Of a stretch of DNA of 25,004 bases, positions 7,969-15,969 are shown in pieces. This DNA comes from CALVXC01 sp036636255. GTDB taxonomy: Bacteria; Bacillota_I; Bacilli_A; RF39; UBA660. Each line of letters opens with the position of its first letter. Position 1 is the stretch's first letter. The stretch is taken from positions 1-25,004 of the forward strand of contig JAVWOV010000004.1 of NCBI GenBank assembly GCA_036636255.1, written 5' to 3'. The position numbers and the translations under genes were made by a program. The notes beneath the pieces are model-generated. The model saw nothing but the letters and a program-made list of their open reading frames with translations. It searched no databases and had not been told where the DNA came from.

Positions 7969-8853
7969 CTATTCAAATAAATTAAAACCAAATTCCGCCA
8001 AATATTTATCTTTATCTCGCCATTTTTTAATAGTTTTAACAAACAGTTCCAAATAAACCTTCGTCCCTAACAACTCTTCAATATCTTTTCTAGCTAAAAT
8101 ACCTATCTGCTTAATTTTGCTACCTTGTTTACCTAAAATAATTTTTTTCAAAGAATCCCGATCAATAATAATTGTTACATGAATTAAATAACTATTATTT
8201 TTTTTCTCCATTTGTTCAACAACACAAGTAACTGAATGTGGTACTTCTTCAAGTGTTAAATTAAAAACCTTTTCTCGAACAAGCTCCGCTATTAAAAACA
8301 ACTGTGACTTGTTGGTTATCTGCTCATCTCCATAATACTTAATAGTATCCGTTAAATTAGCTTTAATAACATTCATTAACTCAACTGTATTATTATTTTT
8401 CAAAGCAGAAATAGGCACAATTTCTTTAAAGGTAAACAAATCCTTATATTCTATAATTTTAGCTATTAATAATGCATTATTAATTTTATCAATTTTATTA
8501 ATAACTAAAATAACCGGTACTTTAACCGTCTTTAATCGTTCTAAAATAAACCGATCTCCTGGTCCTAAATCAGTACTAGCATCAACTAAAAACAAAATAA
8601 CATCAGCATCTGTAAAACTATAATAAGCCTGTTTATTTAAATAAGATCCAAGCTTATGATTAGGCCGATGAATACCCGGCGTATCAACAAATACAATTTG
8701 ACAATCATTACCATGATATATACCTTGAATATTATTCCTTGTTGTCTGAGGCTTATCAGAAATAATAGCCACCTTATTACCAATTAAATTATTAATCAAA
8801 GTAGACTTACCAACATTAGGTCGCCCAATAATACTTACAAAACCAGATTTCAT
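7969..8853 (-). CDS. era: GTPase Era
   Basis: Era binds the 3' end of 16S rRNA and is required for 30S subunit maturation. The 294-aa protein has the full GTPase set: G1 GRPNVGKST near residue 10, G3 DTPGIHRP near 58, G4 NKID near 121 and G5 SAL near 150. A C-terminal KH domain follows, with IILGKQGSKIKQIG and then LGTKVYLELFVK. Length is normal. The Shine-Dalgarno site AAGGGGGAG lies just upstream. It follows dgkA by 10 bp and precedes yqzL, as in the Bacillus order. Confidence 0.97.
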   Translation of the reverse strand: MKSGFVSIIGRPNVGKSTLINNLIGNKVAIISDKPQTTRNNIQGIYHGNDCQIVFVDTPGIHRPNHKLGSYLNKQAYYSFTDADVILFLVDASTDLGPGDRFILERLKTVKVPVILVINKIDKINNALLIAKIIEYKDLFTFKEIVPISALKNNNTVELMNVIKANLTDTIKYYGDEQITNKSQLFLIAELVREKVFNLTLEEVPHSVTCVVEQMEKKNNSYLIHVTIIIDRDSLKKIILGKQGSKIKQIGILARKDIEELLGTKVYLELFVKTIKKWRDKDKYLAEFGFNLFE

Positions 8854-8863
8854 AATCTCCCCC

Positions 8864-9250
8864 TTAAAAAAGTTCCAATATCTTGGGTATAAAAATAATT
8901 AAACCACATAAGAAAGCAATAACAGCAAAAACAAAAACAGCAGCACTAGCCGTATCCTTAGCAATCTTAGCCAATGGTTTATTAGCAACTGTCACTAGAT
9001 CAACAACTGCCTCGATAGCCGTATTAATCAACTCTGTTGCAATAACTAAGCCAATAATTACCAAACAAAATAGCCATTCAAACAAACTAATATGAAATAA
9101 CAAACCCAAAATAACTACCCATACTGTAACAATTATATGAACAAACATATTTTGTTCATAAACAAAGGCATACTTTAAACCTTGAAAAGCAAACTTAAAA
9201 CTATTTAGAAAACGCTTTAAACTACGCTTTTTCTTATTTTTATATTCCAT
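8864..9250 (-). CDS. dgkA: diacylglycerol/undecaprenol kinase family membrane protein
   Basis: 128 aa from the chosen start. After a basic N-terminus (MEYKNKKKRSLKRF) come three hydrophobic segments, with the family signature ATELINTAIEAVVD between the second and third; its Glu and Asn residues form the kinase active site. In Gram-positive bacteria this small family phosphorylates undecaprenol and supplies the cell-wall lipid carrier. The longest frame starts 54 bp upstream, inside ybeY; I chose the ATG at 9248-9250, which overlaps the ybeY stop by 11 nt and gives the usual length. The nearest Shine-Dalgarno (AAAGGA) is about 12 nt away, so coupling with ybeY is probably important. Confidence 0.9.
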   Translation of the reverse strand: MEYKNKKKRSLKRFLNSFKFAFQGLKYAFVYEQNMFVHIIVTVWVVILGLLFHISLFEWLFCLVIIGLVIATELINTAIEAVVDLVTVANKPLAKIAKDTASAAVFVFAVIAFLCGLIIFIPKILELF

Positions 9251-9677
9251 AACTACGTAAAATCCTTTCCTGCTTATCAAACATAATCTTTTCATCCACG
9301 GCATTCATATGATCATAACCAAGTAAATGAAGTAAACCATGAACCGATAAAAAAGACAACTCGCGCAAAAGACTATGGCCATAACTAATAGCCTGACTTC
9401 TAGCTTGATCAATAGAAATATAAATATCACCTAAAAGTCTAACATCTTCATAAACAATATCCGTACAATCTTCCAAAGCAAATGATAAAACATCCGTCGG
9501 CCTGTCCAAGCCTCTAAACTGCTTATTCAAACGTTTAATATAATTATTATCAACAACAATTATATTAAATTCTACTCCTTTAAGTTTTTCATATTGTAAA
9601 AAATACTCAATTAAATTTTTAACTTCCGTTAACTCTACTATATCACCAGTCTCATTAAATATTTCAAAATTATTCAT
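9240..9677 (-). CDS. ybeY: endoribonuclease YbeY (rRNA maturation factor)
   Basis: YbeY is a zinc-dependent endoribonuclease needed for 16S rRNA 3' maturation and ribosome quality control. The 145-aa product contains the signature HGLLHLLGYDH with zinc ligands His113, His117 and His123, preceded by RGLDRPTDVLSF. The longest frame begins at a GTG three codons upstream, but that GTG is part of the Shine-Dalgarno sequence (AGGTG), which is 6 nt from the ATG at 9675-9677; hence the start chosen. The TAG stop of the VanZ gene precedes the ATG by one base. Confidence 0.95.
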   Translation of the reverse strand: MNNFEIFNETGDIVELTEVKNLIEYFLQYEKLKGVEFNIIVVDNNYIKRLNKQFRGLDRPTDVLSFALEDCTDIVYEDVRLLGDIYISIDQARSQAISYGHSLLRELSFLSVHGLLHLLGYDHMNAVDEKIMFDKQERILRSYGI

Positions 9678-9678
9678 A

Positions 9679-10290
9679 CTACACACCTATTCCTATAAAA
9701 TTAAATAAATATAAAATAAACAAAGTAAGTAAAACAATAACAACCGCATTATAAACATGTGAATTTTTAAAAATGTGGGGCAATCTTTCCTTAATACTAT
9801 CTAAAAAACGATACAAATAAAAACCTAAAATAACCCCTACCACATTAAGCATAATATCATCAATATCGAATACACGTCCAACCTGCAACTGAGTTATCTC
9901 AATCGTCATCGATGCAATAACTGCTAAAATAATTGCTGTTGTTATTTTTTTTGTTTTTAAAATATAACCAATAAAGAAACCATAAGGAATAAACATAAGC
10001 ATATTGCCAATAACATTCAAGAAAAATAATCGCGAACCAAATTCATACCTTAAAATTTCCTTAAAAGGAATAAGATTAGATGTCGACCATGTAACATCCT
10101 GAAAAGTAACAACATAAAAAAGAAACATAATATAAATTATAAACAATAACATCAATAATTCTTTATAAATTTCTACTGATTTTCGATTTTTAAGCAAAAA
10201 AGCCACTCTCATCGAAATAATTATTGTTGTACATATTAAAATCATTGGCCACGTTTGACCAAAAATATTTAAAATAGTTTCCCTTAACAT
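9679..10290 (-). CDS. VanZ-like integral membrane protein
   Basis: 203 aa with about five hydrophobic segments. The core matches the VanZ-like family (PF04892): NLIPFKEI near residue 72, NVIGNMLMFIPYGFFIGY near 92-109, then TIEITQLQVGRVFDIDD and NVVG near 130-152. VanZ-like proteins are membrane proteins, some linked to low-level teicoplanin resistance; the biochemical role is unsettled and no resistance cluster is present here. The gene sits between yqfD (2 bp before) and ybeY (1 bp after), exactly where phoH and yqfF lie in Bacillus. It is probably a housekeeping family member recruited into this operon. Confidence 0.88.
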   Translation of the reverse strand: MLRETILNIFGQTWPMILICTTIIISMRVAFLLKNRKSVEIYKELLMLLFIIYIMFLFYVVTFQDVTWSTSNLIPFKEILRYEFGSRLFFLNVIGNMLMFIPYGFFIGYILKTKKITTAIILAVIASMTIEITQLQVGRVFDIDDIMLNVVGVILGFYLYRFLDSIKERLPHIFKNSHVYNAVVIVLLTLFILYLFNFIGIGV

Positions 10291-10291
10291 C

Positions 10292-11461
10292 TTAATCGCC
10301 TTCTTTCGGTACCACGTCTATTTTACCATAACTTGTAATATCCTCATAAACCGCAAAAAAAGTTCTTACTATTATTTTACTATCTTTAGTTGTAATATTC
10401 AAATTTTTTTCACTTATAATATACTCATTGTCATTTAGTTTACTATCAATTTGCGCTCTTGCTTTTTTATTAGCTAACTTTAAAGCCTGAGCCACACTAT
10501 ATTTATTATTAATAAACTCTATTTCTTGTTGTCTTTGTTTAACCAGTTTAACTGGTAATAACGGATGTTTTAACATATCACAACTCTTAATAACCTTATT
10601 CTTATCACTATTAAAAGTACTTTCAATATTATAATTTAAAAATTTAAAAACATATACATTTTTATAATTATTAAAATACTTTATTTCGTGATAATTAAGT
10701 GGATATTCTATCGTTGTCTCATACCAAACCTCACCCCATACCTGTCCAAGTGCTCTAACATTATTCTTAAAATGATTATTCAAACTAATTGAACCACTAA
10801 TAATAACATCATCCTTATTAACAAAATCATTAACATTTTTAACAATTTCTCCGGAAAAAGCTTCGATTTTTTTAATTATTGCCGTCTGTTTAGCTACCAC
10901 ATTTTGTGCTGTTGTTTTAAGCTTTTTATCACCTATTTCACGCATTTCTAATCTAACTTGATACATTGTACCAATTTTTTCAATCTCTAGCCATTCAATT
11001 TTATCTTTATGATTATCAAGTATCTGTTGTTTTATTTTATTTATATCATCATAACTCTTTTTAAAAGAAAATTTTTTGAGTCCCATGTTTTCTAAATCAT
11101 CTAAAATAATTTTCCTAATATCTTTATTAGTATGTACAACTGAAACATTAAATATAATATTACTCAAACAAACTAATAACATTATACCACTAATAATAGC
11201 AATAATAAAAAAATAATTATTCTTTATCATTTTTTTTAATTTAAAAAAACCATAACAATCAATAATCTGTAAAGAGTAAATGCTCTTACAAGCCTTTATT
11301 CTAACGTAATCACTATTAGAAATTTTAATATTTACTTCTTTATAACTAACATAATCTATCAAAAGCAAATTAATATTAAGACTAATTAATCTATGTATAA
11401 ACCGTTCAACATTCTGGCCCTTAACATTAACCAAAAGTAAACTATTTAATTGCTTTTTCAT
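10292..11461 (-). CDS. yqfD: sporulation protein YqfD-like
   Basis: 389 aa. The N-terminal cytoplasmic part contains a VNVKGQNVERFIHRL motif, followed by a single transmembrane segment (about 82-104) and a long extracellular or forespore-facing region with a VRLEMREIGDKK stretch and GEIVKNVNDFVNKDDVIISG. This layout and length match YqfD, a sigma-E-controlled sporulation membrane protein. The ATG overlaps the yqfC stop (ATGA), and the yqfC-yqfD pairing supports the identity. Whether the organism forms spores cannot be judged from this window. Confidence 0.88.
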   Translation of the reverse strand: MKKQLNSLLLVNVKGQNVERFIHRLISLNINLLLIDYVSYKEVNIKISNSDYVRIKACKSIYSLQIIDCYGFFKLKKMIKNNYFFIIAIISGIMLLVCLSNIIFNVSVVHTNKDIRKIILDDLENMGLKKFSFKKSYDDINKIKQQILDNHKDKIEWLEIEKIGTMYQVRLEMREIGDKKLKTTAQNVVAKQTAIIKKIEAFSGEIVKNVNDFVNKDDVIISGSISLNNHFKNNVRALGQVWGEVWYETTIEYPLNYHEIKYFNNYKNVYVFKFLNYNIESTFNSDKNKVIKSCDMLKHPLLPVKLVKQRQQEIEFINNKYSVAQALKLANKKARAQIDSKLNDNEYIISEKNLNITTKDSKIIVRTFFAVYEDITSYGKIDVVPKEGD

Positions 11462-11697
11462 AATTCACCAAATTCGATTCGCGCAATTTGTCCAACAATT
11501 AAAACTTCATCATCTAATAACCTAGTAATAACTAATTTTTGGCCATTAATAATCGCTTTCCCTGTACCATAATTAACTACAATTTTATTACTACTAATCA
11601 TACCTAAATTATCATAATTAACAATATTAACTTTATCTTTAAAAATAGTAATTGTTAATTCTTCCTCCAATATATAACTACGCATTTTTTCAAACAT
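11458..11697 (-). CDS. yqfC: YabP/YqfC family sporulation protein
   Basis: 79 aa, all-beta, small. The pattern EEELTITIFKDKVNIVNYDNL, then IVVNYGTGKAIINGQKL and DDEVLIVGQI, is that of the YabP/YqfC family (spore envelope related). I chose the ATG at 11695-11697 because GAGGTG is 7 nt upstream; the longer frame starts at a TTG that overlaps this ribosome site. It heads the operon running to recO. A TATAAT (minus, 11739-11744) within the preceding terminator hairpin could act as its -10, but no good -35 is seen. Confidence 0.85.
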   Translation of the reverse strand: MFEKMRSYILEEELTITIFKDKVNIVNYDNLGMISSNKIVVNYGTGKAIINGQKLVITRLLDDEVLIVGQIARIEFGEL

Positions 11698-11722
11698 TAT
11701 TAAGCACCTCAATTAATAATAT

Positions 11723-11750
11723 TAAAAAAAAATAGATATTATATCTATTT
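11723..11750 (-). terminator. Rho-independent terminator of the DEAD-box helicase gene
   Basis: Minus strand: AAATAGATA, loop TAA, TATCTATTT and a run of T residues, directly after the helicase TAG stop. It separates the helicase from the yqfC operon. Confidence 0.8.
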
Positions 11751-13340
11751 CTATCTTTTCTTAGCTCTTTCTGCTCTAATAAGACGATTATTTAATTTTT
11801 TATTATAAACTTTTTGAATTAACTTATCTGTTTCATCATTATTAACATCTAAAAAAGTAAACTTTGTCATTATTTCTAAATTACTAAAAGCATCTCTTTT
11901 GATACCTGTTGTTTTATTTAGAAAATCAAATAACATATCTCTTCTGATACCGTCCATTTTACCAATTGTTAAAAATACCCTAGTCTTGTTACCTGATTGT
12001 TTATAGGCACTTCTTGTTCTTTCTTTAATAACAATTTCCTTACCAAAATCAGAACCAATTTCTTTATCAAACATACATTTTAAAGTAGCAGCCGCAAATT
12101 TAAGTAGATCTTCCTTATTCATATCCCTAACATAACTTAAAGTTTCCTCATATTTATTATTATCAATATGTTCATTAACGGAAGCTATAATTTTTAAATA
12201 TTTTGCTTTATATATCTCTGTAATATTAGGTAATTCTTGTTTATTAATTTCACACTTAGCTCTTCTAGAAACTTCTTGTAAAAAGTTAATTTCTCGTGGA
12301 GTAATAAAACTAATAGCCTCACCCATTTTCCCAGCTCGTCCTGTTCGACCGATTCTATGAATATAAGATTCAACATCTTGAGGTAAATTATAATTAATAA
12401 CTAAATCGATATCATCAATATGAATACCTCTAGCAGCTACATCCGTTGCAATTAAATATGTAAAAGCTCCTTTTTTAAAACGATTTAATGTTTGCGTTCG
12501 CATATTTTGTACGATATCACCATGAAGGGCTTCCGCACTATAATTTTTCGATGATAACTCCGTTAATAACTTATCAACATCACATTTCCGTTGACAAAAT
12601 ATAATAGCTAACTTAGGACATTTTTGATCAATAACACGACATAAAGCCTCAGTACGCATCCTATCATTAACTAAATAATAATTTTGACTAACATTAATAG
12701 CTGTTGTACTCTTTTCTGCAATAGCAACACTTTTATAATCTTTTTTCATATATTTTTCAGCTAAAATTTTAATTGCTCGAGGCATCGTTGCTGAAAACAA
12801 TAAAACTTGTTTTTCCTTATTAGTACTTTCAAAAATACTTTTAATATCCTCTTCAAAACCCATATTTAACATTTCATCTGCTTCATCTAAAACAAAAAAT
12901 TGTAAATCATTTAATTTTAAAATTTTTCTTTTAATTAAATCCATTACTCGTCCTGGTGTACCAACAACAATATCAACACCTTTTCTTAAAGATCTTATTT
13001 GTAAATCAATACTAGAACCACCAAAAACAGCCAAAACATTAAAATTAGTTATCTTATTTATTGTCTCAAACTCTTCATATATTTGTAATGCTAACTCTCT
13101 TGTTGGTGTAATAACAATTGTTTTAACACCTATATTATGTTCAATTTTCGATAAAACACTAGCTGCAAAAGCAAGTGTTTTACCAGTTCCCGTTTGGGCT
13201 TGACCCACTACATCATAACCATCTAAAATAAATGGAATAATTTCTTTTTGTATCTTACTAGGCTTTTCAAATCCTAACAGCTCAATTGCTTTTAAAACAT
13301 CTTCAGATAATCCTAGATTTTTAAATTGTTCGTAATTCAT
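11751..13340 (-). CDS. DEAD-box RNA helicase with DbpA-type RNA-binding domain (DeaD/CshA group)
   Basis: 529 aa. ATP-dependent RNA helicase; relatives act in ribosome assembly and mRNA decay, often under cold stress. The core has a Q motif around residues 6-31, Walker A AQTGTGKT (48-55), PTRELA (79-84), TPGR (128-131), DEAD (152-155), SAT (183-185) and HRIGRTGRAGK around 325. The C-terminal part (from about 455) resembles the DbpA/CsdA RNA-binding domain (RVFLTIGKMDGIRRDML), with a basic tail. The longest frame begins 24 bp upstream; I chose the ATG at 13338-13340, which has AGAGGA 5-6 nt ahead. It is monocistronic. Confidence 0.93.
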   Translation of the reverse strand: MNYEQFKNLGLSEDVLKAIELLGFEKPSKIQKEIIPFILDGYDVVGQAQTGTGKTLAFAASVLSKIEHNIGVKTIVITPTRELALQIYEEFETINKITNFNVLAVFGGSSIDLQIRSLRKGVDIVVGTPGRVMDLIKRKILKLNDLQFFVLDEADEMLNMGFEEDIKSIFESTNKEKQVLLFSATMPRAIKILAEKYMKKDYKSVAIAEKSTTAINVSQNYYLVNDRMRTEALCRVIDQKCPKLAIIFCQRKCDVDKLLTELSSKNYSAEALHGDIVQNMRTQTLNRFKKGAFTYLIATDVAARGIHIDDIDLVINYNLPQDVESYIHRIGRTGRAGKMGEAISFITPREINFLQEVSRRAKCEINKQELPNITEIYKAKYLKIIASVNEHIDNNKYEETLSYVRDMNKEDLLKFAAATLKCMFDKEIGSDFGKEIVIKERTRSAYKQSGNKTRVFLTIGKMDGIRRDMLFDFLNKTTGIKRDAFSNLEIMTKFTFLDVNNDETDKLIQKVYNKKLNNRLIRAERAKKR

Positions 13341-13367
13341 AAATTTCCTCTTTCTAAGTGACAACTA

Positions 13368-13396
13368 ATTATAATACATAATTATAATAAAAGCAA
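13368..13396 (-). promoter_or_regulatory. sigma-A-type promoter of the helicase gene
   Basis: Minus strand TTGCTT (13391-13396), 17-bp spacer, TATAAT (13368-13373). Transcription would start near 13361, leaving a leader of only about 20 nt. The rest of the 263-bp gap up to 13603 is AT-rich and I see no gene in it. Confidence 0.7.
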
Positions 13397-13603
13397 GGTA
13401 AAATTAAAACATGAGTTAAATAGTCAAAAAATATTTACTATATTTCTAAAAAATTAAATAGATCTATTCAAAAATATCAAAAGAAATAGACAAAAACAAA
13501 ATATATTTATAATTAAAACATTATAATATTAACCGATAAGTAAATTACCGAAAGCAAATAATTATTAGCAAACAGAATATACACTTTATTTTTTTATTTA
13601 ACG

Positions 13604-14119
13604 CTATTTAAAATAATAATTATTTTCCTTCTCTAAAGCAAGAGTTGTTTTTTCACCATGGCCAGGATAAATTGTAATATGTTTATATTGCTTAATTTTA
13701 TTAATACTTGTCTCCATAGCTTGCATATTACCAGTCGTTAAATCAGTTCTACCTATAGTTCCCTTAAATAAAAAGTCACCCGTAAACATAATATTTTCAA
13801 AATAATAAGTTACACTGTCATTACTATGACCAGGCGTAAATATCACCTCAAATTGAAAACTTTCTATACTATATTTTTTTTCTATCATATTACTAAAATC
13901 ATATGTTTCTATTTTATATAAATTAGTTAATTTTTTTATTGCTCCTATGTGATCAAAATGATTATGGGTAACTAAAATAGCTAATGGTTTTAATTTATCA
14001 ATATTATTAATTATTTTTTGATATTCATCACCTGGATCAATTATTAAACAAGTTTGATTATTAATGAGAATATAACAATTAGCTTGTAGCGGTCCAACAG
14101 GAATAGTTTTTATTTCCAT
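13604..14119 (-). CDS. metallo-beta-lactamase-fold hydrolase (GloB-like)
   Basis: 171 aa. The protein has a complete MBL metal site: THNHFDH (His52, His54, Asp56, His57), FTPGH (His98), FTGD (Asp115) and YPGHG (His154), with the GRTD motif at about 123-126. Length and motifs fit the short glyoxalase II-like hydrolases common in Firmicutes; the substrate is not determined by sequence, and a thioester such as a glutathione or bacillithiol analogue is only an inference. AGGAAT precedes the ATG. The start overlaps the end of the 60-aa protein gene by 10 nt, implying coupled translation. Confidence 0.88.
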   Translation of the reverse strand: MEIKTIPVGPLQANCYILINNQTCLIIDPGDEYQKIINNIDKLKPLAILVTHNHFDHIGAIKKLTNLYKIETYDFSNMIEKKYSIESFQFEVIFTPGHSNDSVTYYFENIMFTGDFLFKGTIGRTDLTTGNMQAMETSINKIKQYKHITIYPGHGEKTTLALEKENNYYFK

Positions 14120-14292
14120 TTTTTAATTCCTATTTGCTTCATATTATTTATTGTTGATTGAATTTTTGTACTTTGTTTTATTTCCGGCTTGATTGTTTTT
14201 CTTGTTTTAGCTATTTCCATTTCTTTTTTTATTTCATCAATACTTCTTGGTCCATATTGATTTTTTTTATTGTTTATTTCAAATCTTTCCAT
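14110..14292 (-). CDS. small lysine-rich protein of unknown function
   Basis: 60 aa, very polar (many K, I, E, Q and N), with no hydrophobic core, so probably disordered or a short helix. A central YGPRSIDEIKKEMEIAKTRK stretch is the only distinct part. I think it is real because it has AAGG 5 nt ahead of its ATG, overlaps the rnhB stop by 14 nt and the next gene by 10 nt, and fills the whole interval. I do not recognise the family. Confidence 0.6.
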   Translation of the reverse strand: MERFEINNKKNQYGPRSIDEIKKEMEIAKTRKTIKPEIKQSTKIQSTINNMKQIGIKKWK

Positions 14293-14917
14293 ATTTACCT
14301 TCTTCTACTATTTTTTTAACAGGGCCATAACTTTGACGATATCCAGGAATTAAACCATATTTTTTTAATGCTTCCAAGTGTTTTTTTGTAGGATAACCCT
14401 TATTAGTATCAAACCCATATTGTGGATATTTTTTAGCTAAAGAATACATCATCTTATCCCTAGTAACTTTGGCTATCACGCTGGCTGCAGCAATACTAAT
14501 GCTTTTAGCATCGCCTTTAATTATGGAAGTTGTTTCAATATCAAGAGTAATTGGCATAGCGTCTATTAAAACATGTTCTAAATTAATTTTTTCCCTTACC
14601 TTGGCAATAGCTATTTCCATAGCTTTTTTTGAAGCTTGATAAATATTTATTTTATCTATTAAAGCCGGTTCAACAACGCCAATATCATATGCCAAAGCAT
14701 GTTTTATTAAATATTCATAAAAGATATCTCTTTTTTTTTCACTTAATTTTTTTGAATCAGTTAGTCCTTCTAGTTGAAATTCCTTTGGTAATACACAACA
14801 GCAAGCAACAACAGGTCCTATCAACGGTCCACGACCTACTTCATCGACTCCGCCAATATATTTTATTCCTTGCTGATATAGTTCGTTTTCATATTGAAAT
14901 AAATCACTTTTATTCAT
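14279..14917 (-). CDS. rnhB: ribonuclease HII
   Basis: RNase HII removes ribonucleotides from DNA and RNA-DNA hybrids. The 212-aa protein has the type-2 signature GVDEVGRG with catalytic Asp25 and Glu26, a VLIDAM segment with the third acidic residue near 117, and IKGDAKSISIAAASVIAKV around 133-151 with the fourth. A Tyr-Gly segment (KKYPQYGFDTNKGYPTKKH) follows, as expected. AGGAAAGGG lies upstream of the ATG. It is the first gene of a three-gene overlapping unit; its promoter may be lost in the assembly gap just upstream. Confidence 0.96.
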   Translation of the reverse strand: MNKSDLFQYENELYQQGIKYIGGVDEVGRGPLIGPVVACCCVLPKEFQLEGLTDSKKLSEKKRDIFYEYLIKHALAYDIGVVEPALIDKINIYQASKKAMEIAIAKVREKINLEHVLIDAMPITLDIETTSIIKGDAKSISIAAASVIAKVTRDKMMYSLAKKYPQYGFDTNKGYPTKKHLEALKKYGLIPGYRQSYGPVKKIVEEGKYGKI

Positions 14918-14943
14918 AATTATCCCTTTCCTATTAAAATAAA

Positions 14944-14953
14944 NNNNNNNNNN
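14944..14953. other. assembly gap (10 N)
   Basis: Ten consecutive N bases between rnhB and the 3' end of mraY. The size is conventional, so the true distance, and whether the two sides are adjacent in the genome, is unknown. Confidence 0.99.
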
Positions 14954-14972
14954 TAGTAATTATATTTAACTT

Positions 14973-15965
14973 TTATATCCAAATACTAAACAATAATGCT
15001 AATGCACTAAAGATTAATCCAATTACCCAAAAACCTTTAACAATATCATTTTCATCGTAACCTAATTTTTCAAAATGATGATGAAGTGGAGCCATAAGAA
15101 ATACTTTTTTATGAAATAAGCACATAGCAGCTATTTGAATAATACATACTAATGTTTCAATAACAAATACCCCAGCTACTACTATTAAAGTTATTTCATG
15201 ATTAGTTATGATAGCAATTGAAGCCATAGTTGCCCCTAAGCACAAAGAACCAGTATCACCCATAAATACCTTGGCTGGATGAGCATTATAAGCTAAAAAG
15301 CCTAATAATGAACCAGTTAATATAAAACAAAATATAGCAATATCTTCATAACCTGCTACCCATGTTGAATTCCAACTAATCAACCCAAAAGTCATAAATG
15401 CAATAGCTGATAAACCACCAGCTAAGCCATCTAATCCATCAGTTATATTCACAGCATTACTACCCGCTACAAGAATAAATAACAAAAACAAGCCATATAC
15501 CCAACCCATATCAATTCTTATACCTAAAGTATGAATATCTAAAGCTGGTTGACCACCAGTTTTTAGAAATATAAAAAAGAATATTAAAGCAATTACTAAT
15601 TGACCAAATAATTTTTGGATTTCAGTTAGTCCAGTATTATTTTTTCTTTTTATAATTAAGAAATCATCAACAAAACCTAAAATAGCATAAGTTATGAAAA
15701 CAAACAAAACAATAAAAAGATTTTCTGAAAAAGATAATTTATCAAATATTAATAAGATAATAACCGAAACAATGGTAGGAACAATAAAAATTAACCCTCC
15801 CATTGTTGGTGTTCCCTCTTTTTTCTTATGTTTTGTTTCTAAAAAAACACTTACTTTTTGATTTATCTTCATTTTTTTTAATAACGGAATTAAAAAATAT
15901 CCGAATATAACTGATATTATTAATCCCATCATTAATGCTAACATTGCTTTGGCTAAAATTAACAC
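14973..15965 (-). CDS. mraY: phospho-N-acetylmuramoyl-pentapeptide transferase MraY
   Basis: MraY is a multi-pass membrane enzyme that makes lipid I from UDP-MurNAc-pentapeptide and undecaprenyl phosphate. The 330-aa protein has about ten hydrophobic segments and the family motifs KEGTPTMGG near residue 50, FVDDFLIIK with the DD pair near 98, NITDGLDGLAGG near 172-183, NAHPAKVFMGDTGSL near 226-240 and PLHHHFEKLG near 293. The start codon is GTG (15963-15965) with GGGAG 8 nt upstream; the ATG near this point is out of frame. It begins 4 bp beyond the stop of the adjacent murE, whose product is upstream in the same pathway. Confidence 0.96.
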   Translation of the reverse strand: MLILAKAMLALMMGLIISVIFGYFLIPLLKKMKINQKVSVFLETKHKKKEGTPTMGGLIFIVPTIVSVIILLIFDKLSFSENLFIVLFVFITYAILGFVDDFLIIKRKNNTGLTEIQKLFGQLVIALIFFFIFLKTGGQPALDIHTLGIRIDMGWVYGLFLLFILVAGSNAVNITDGLDGLAGGLSAIAFMTFGLISWNSTWVAGYEDIAIFCFILTGSLLGFLAYNAHPAKVFMGDTGSLCLGATMASIAIITNHEITLIVVAGVFVIETLVCIIQIAAMCLFHKKVFLMAPLHHHFEKLGYDENDIVKGFWVIGLIFSALALLFSIWI

Positions 15966-15969
15966 AAAA

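Noticed and set aside
14629..14919. 96-codon plus-strand frame opposite rnhB
   Set aside because: It is antisense to the conserved active-site region of RNase HII; a shadow.
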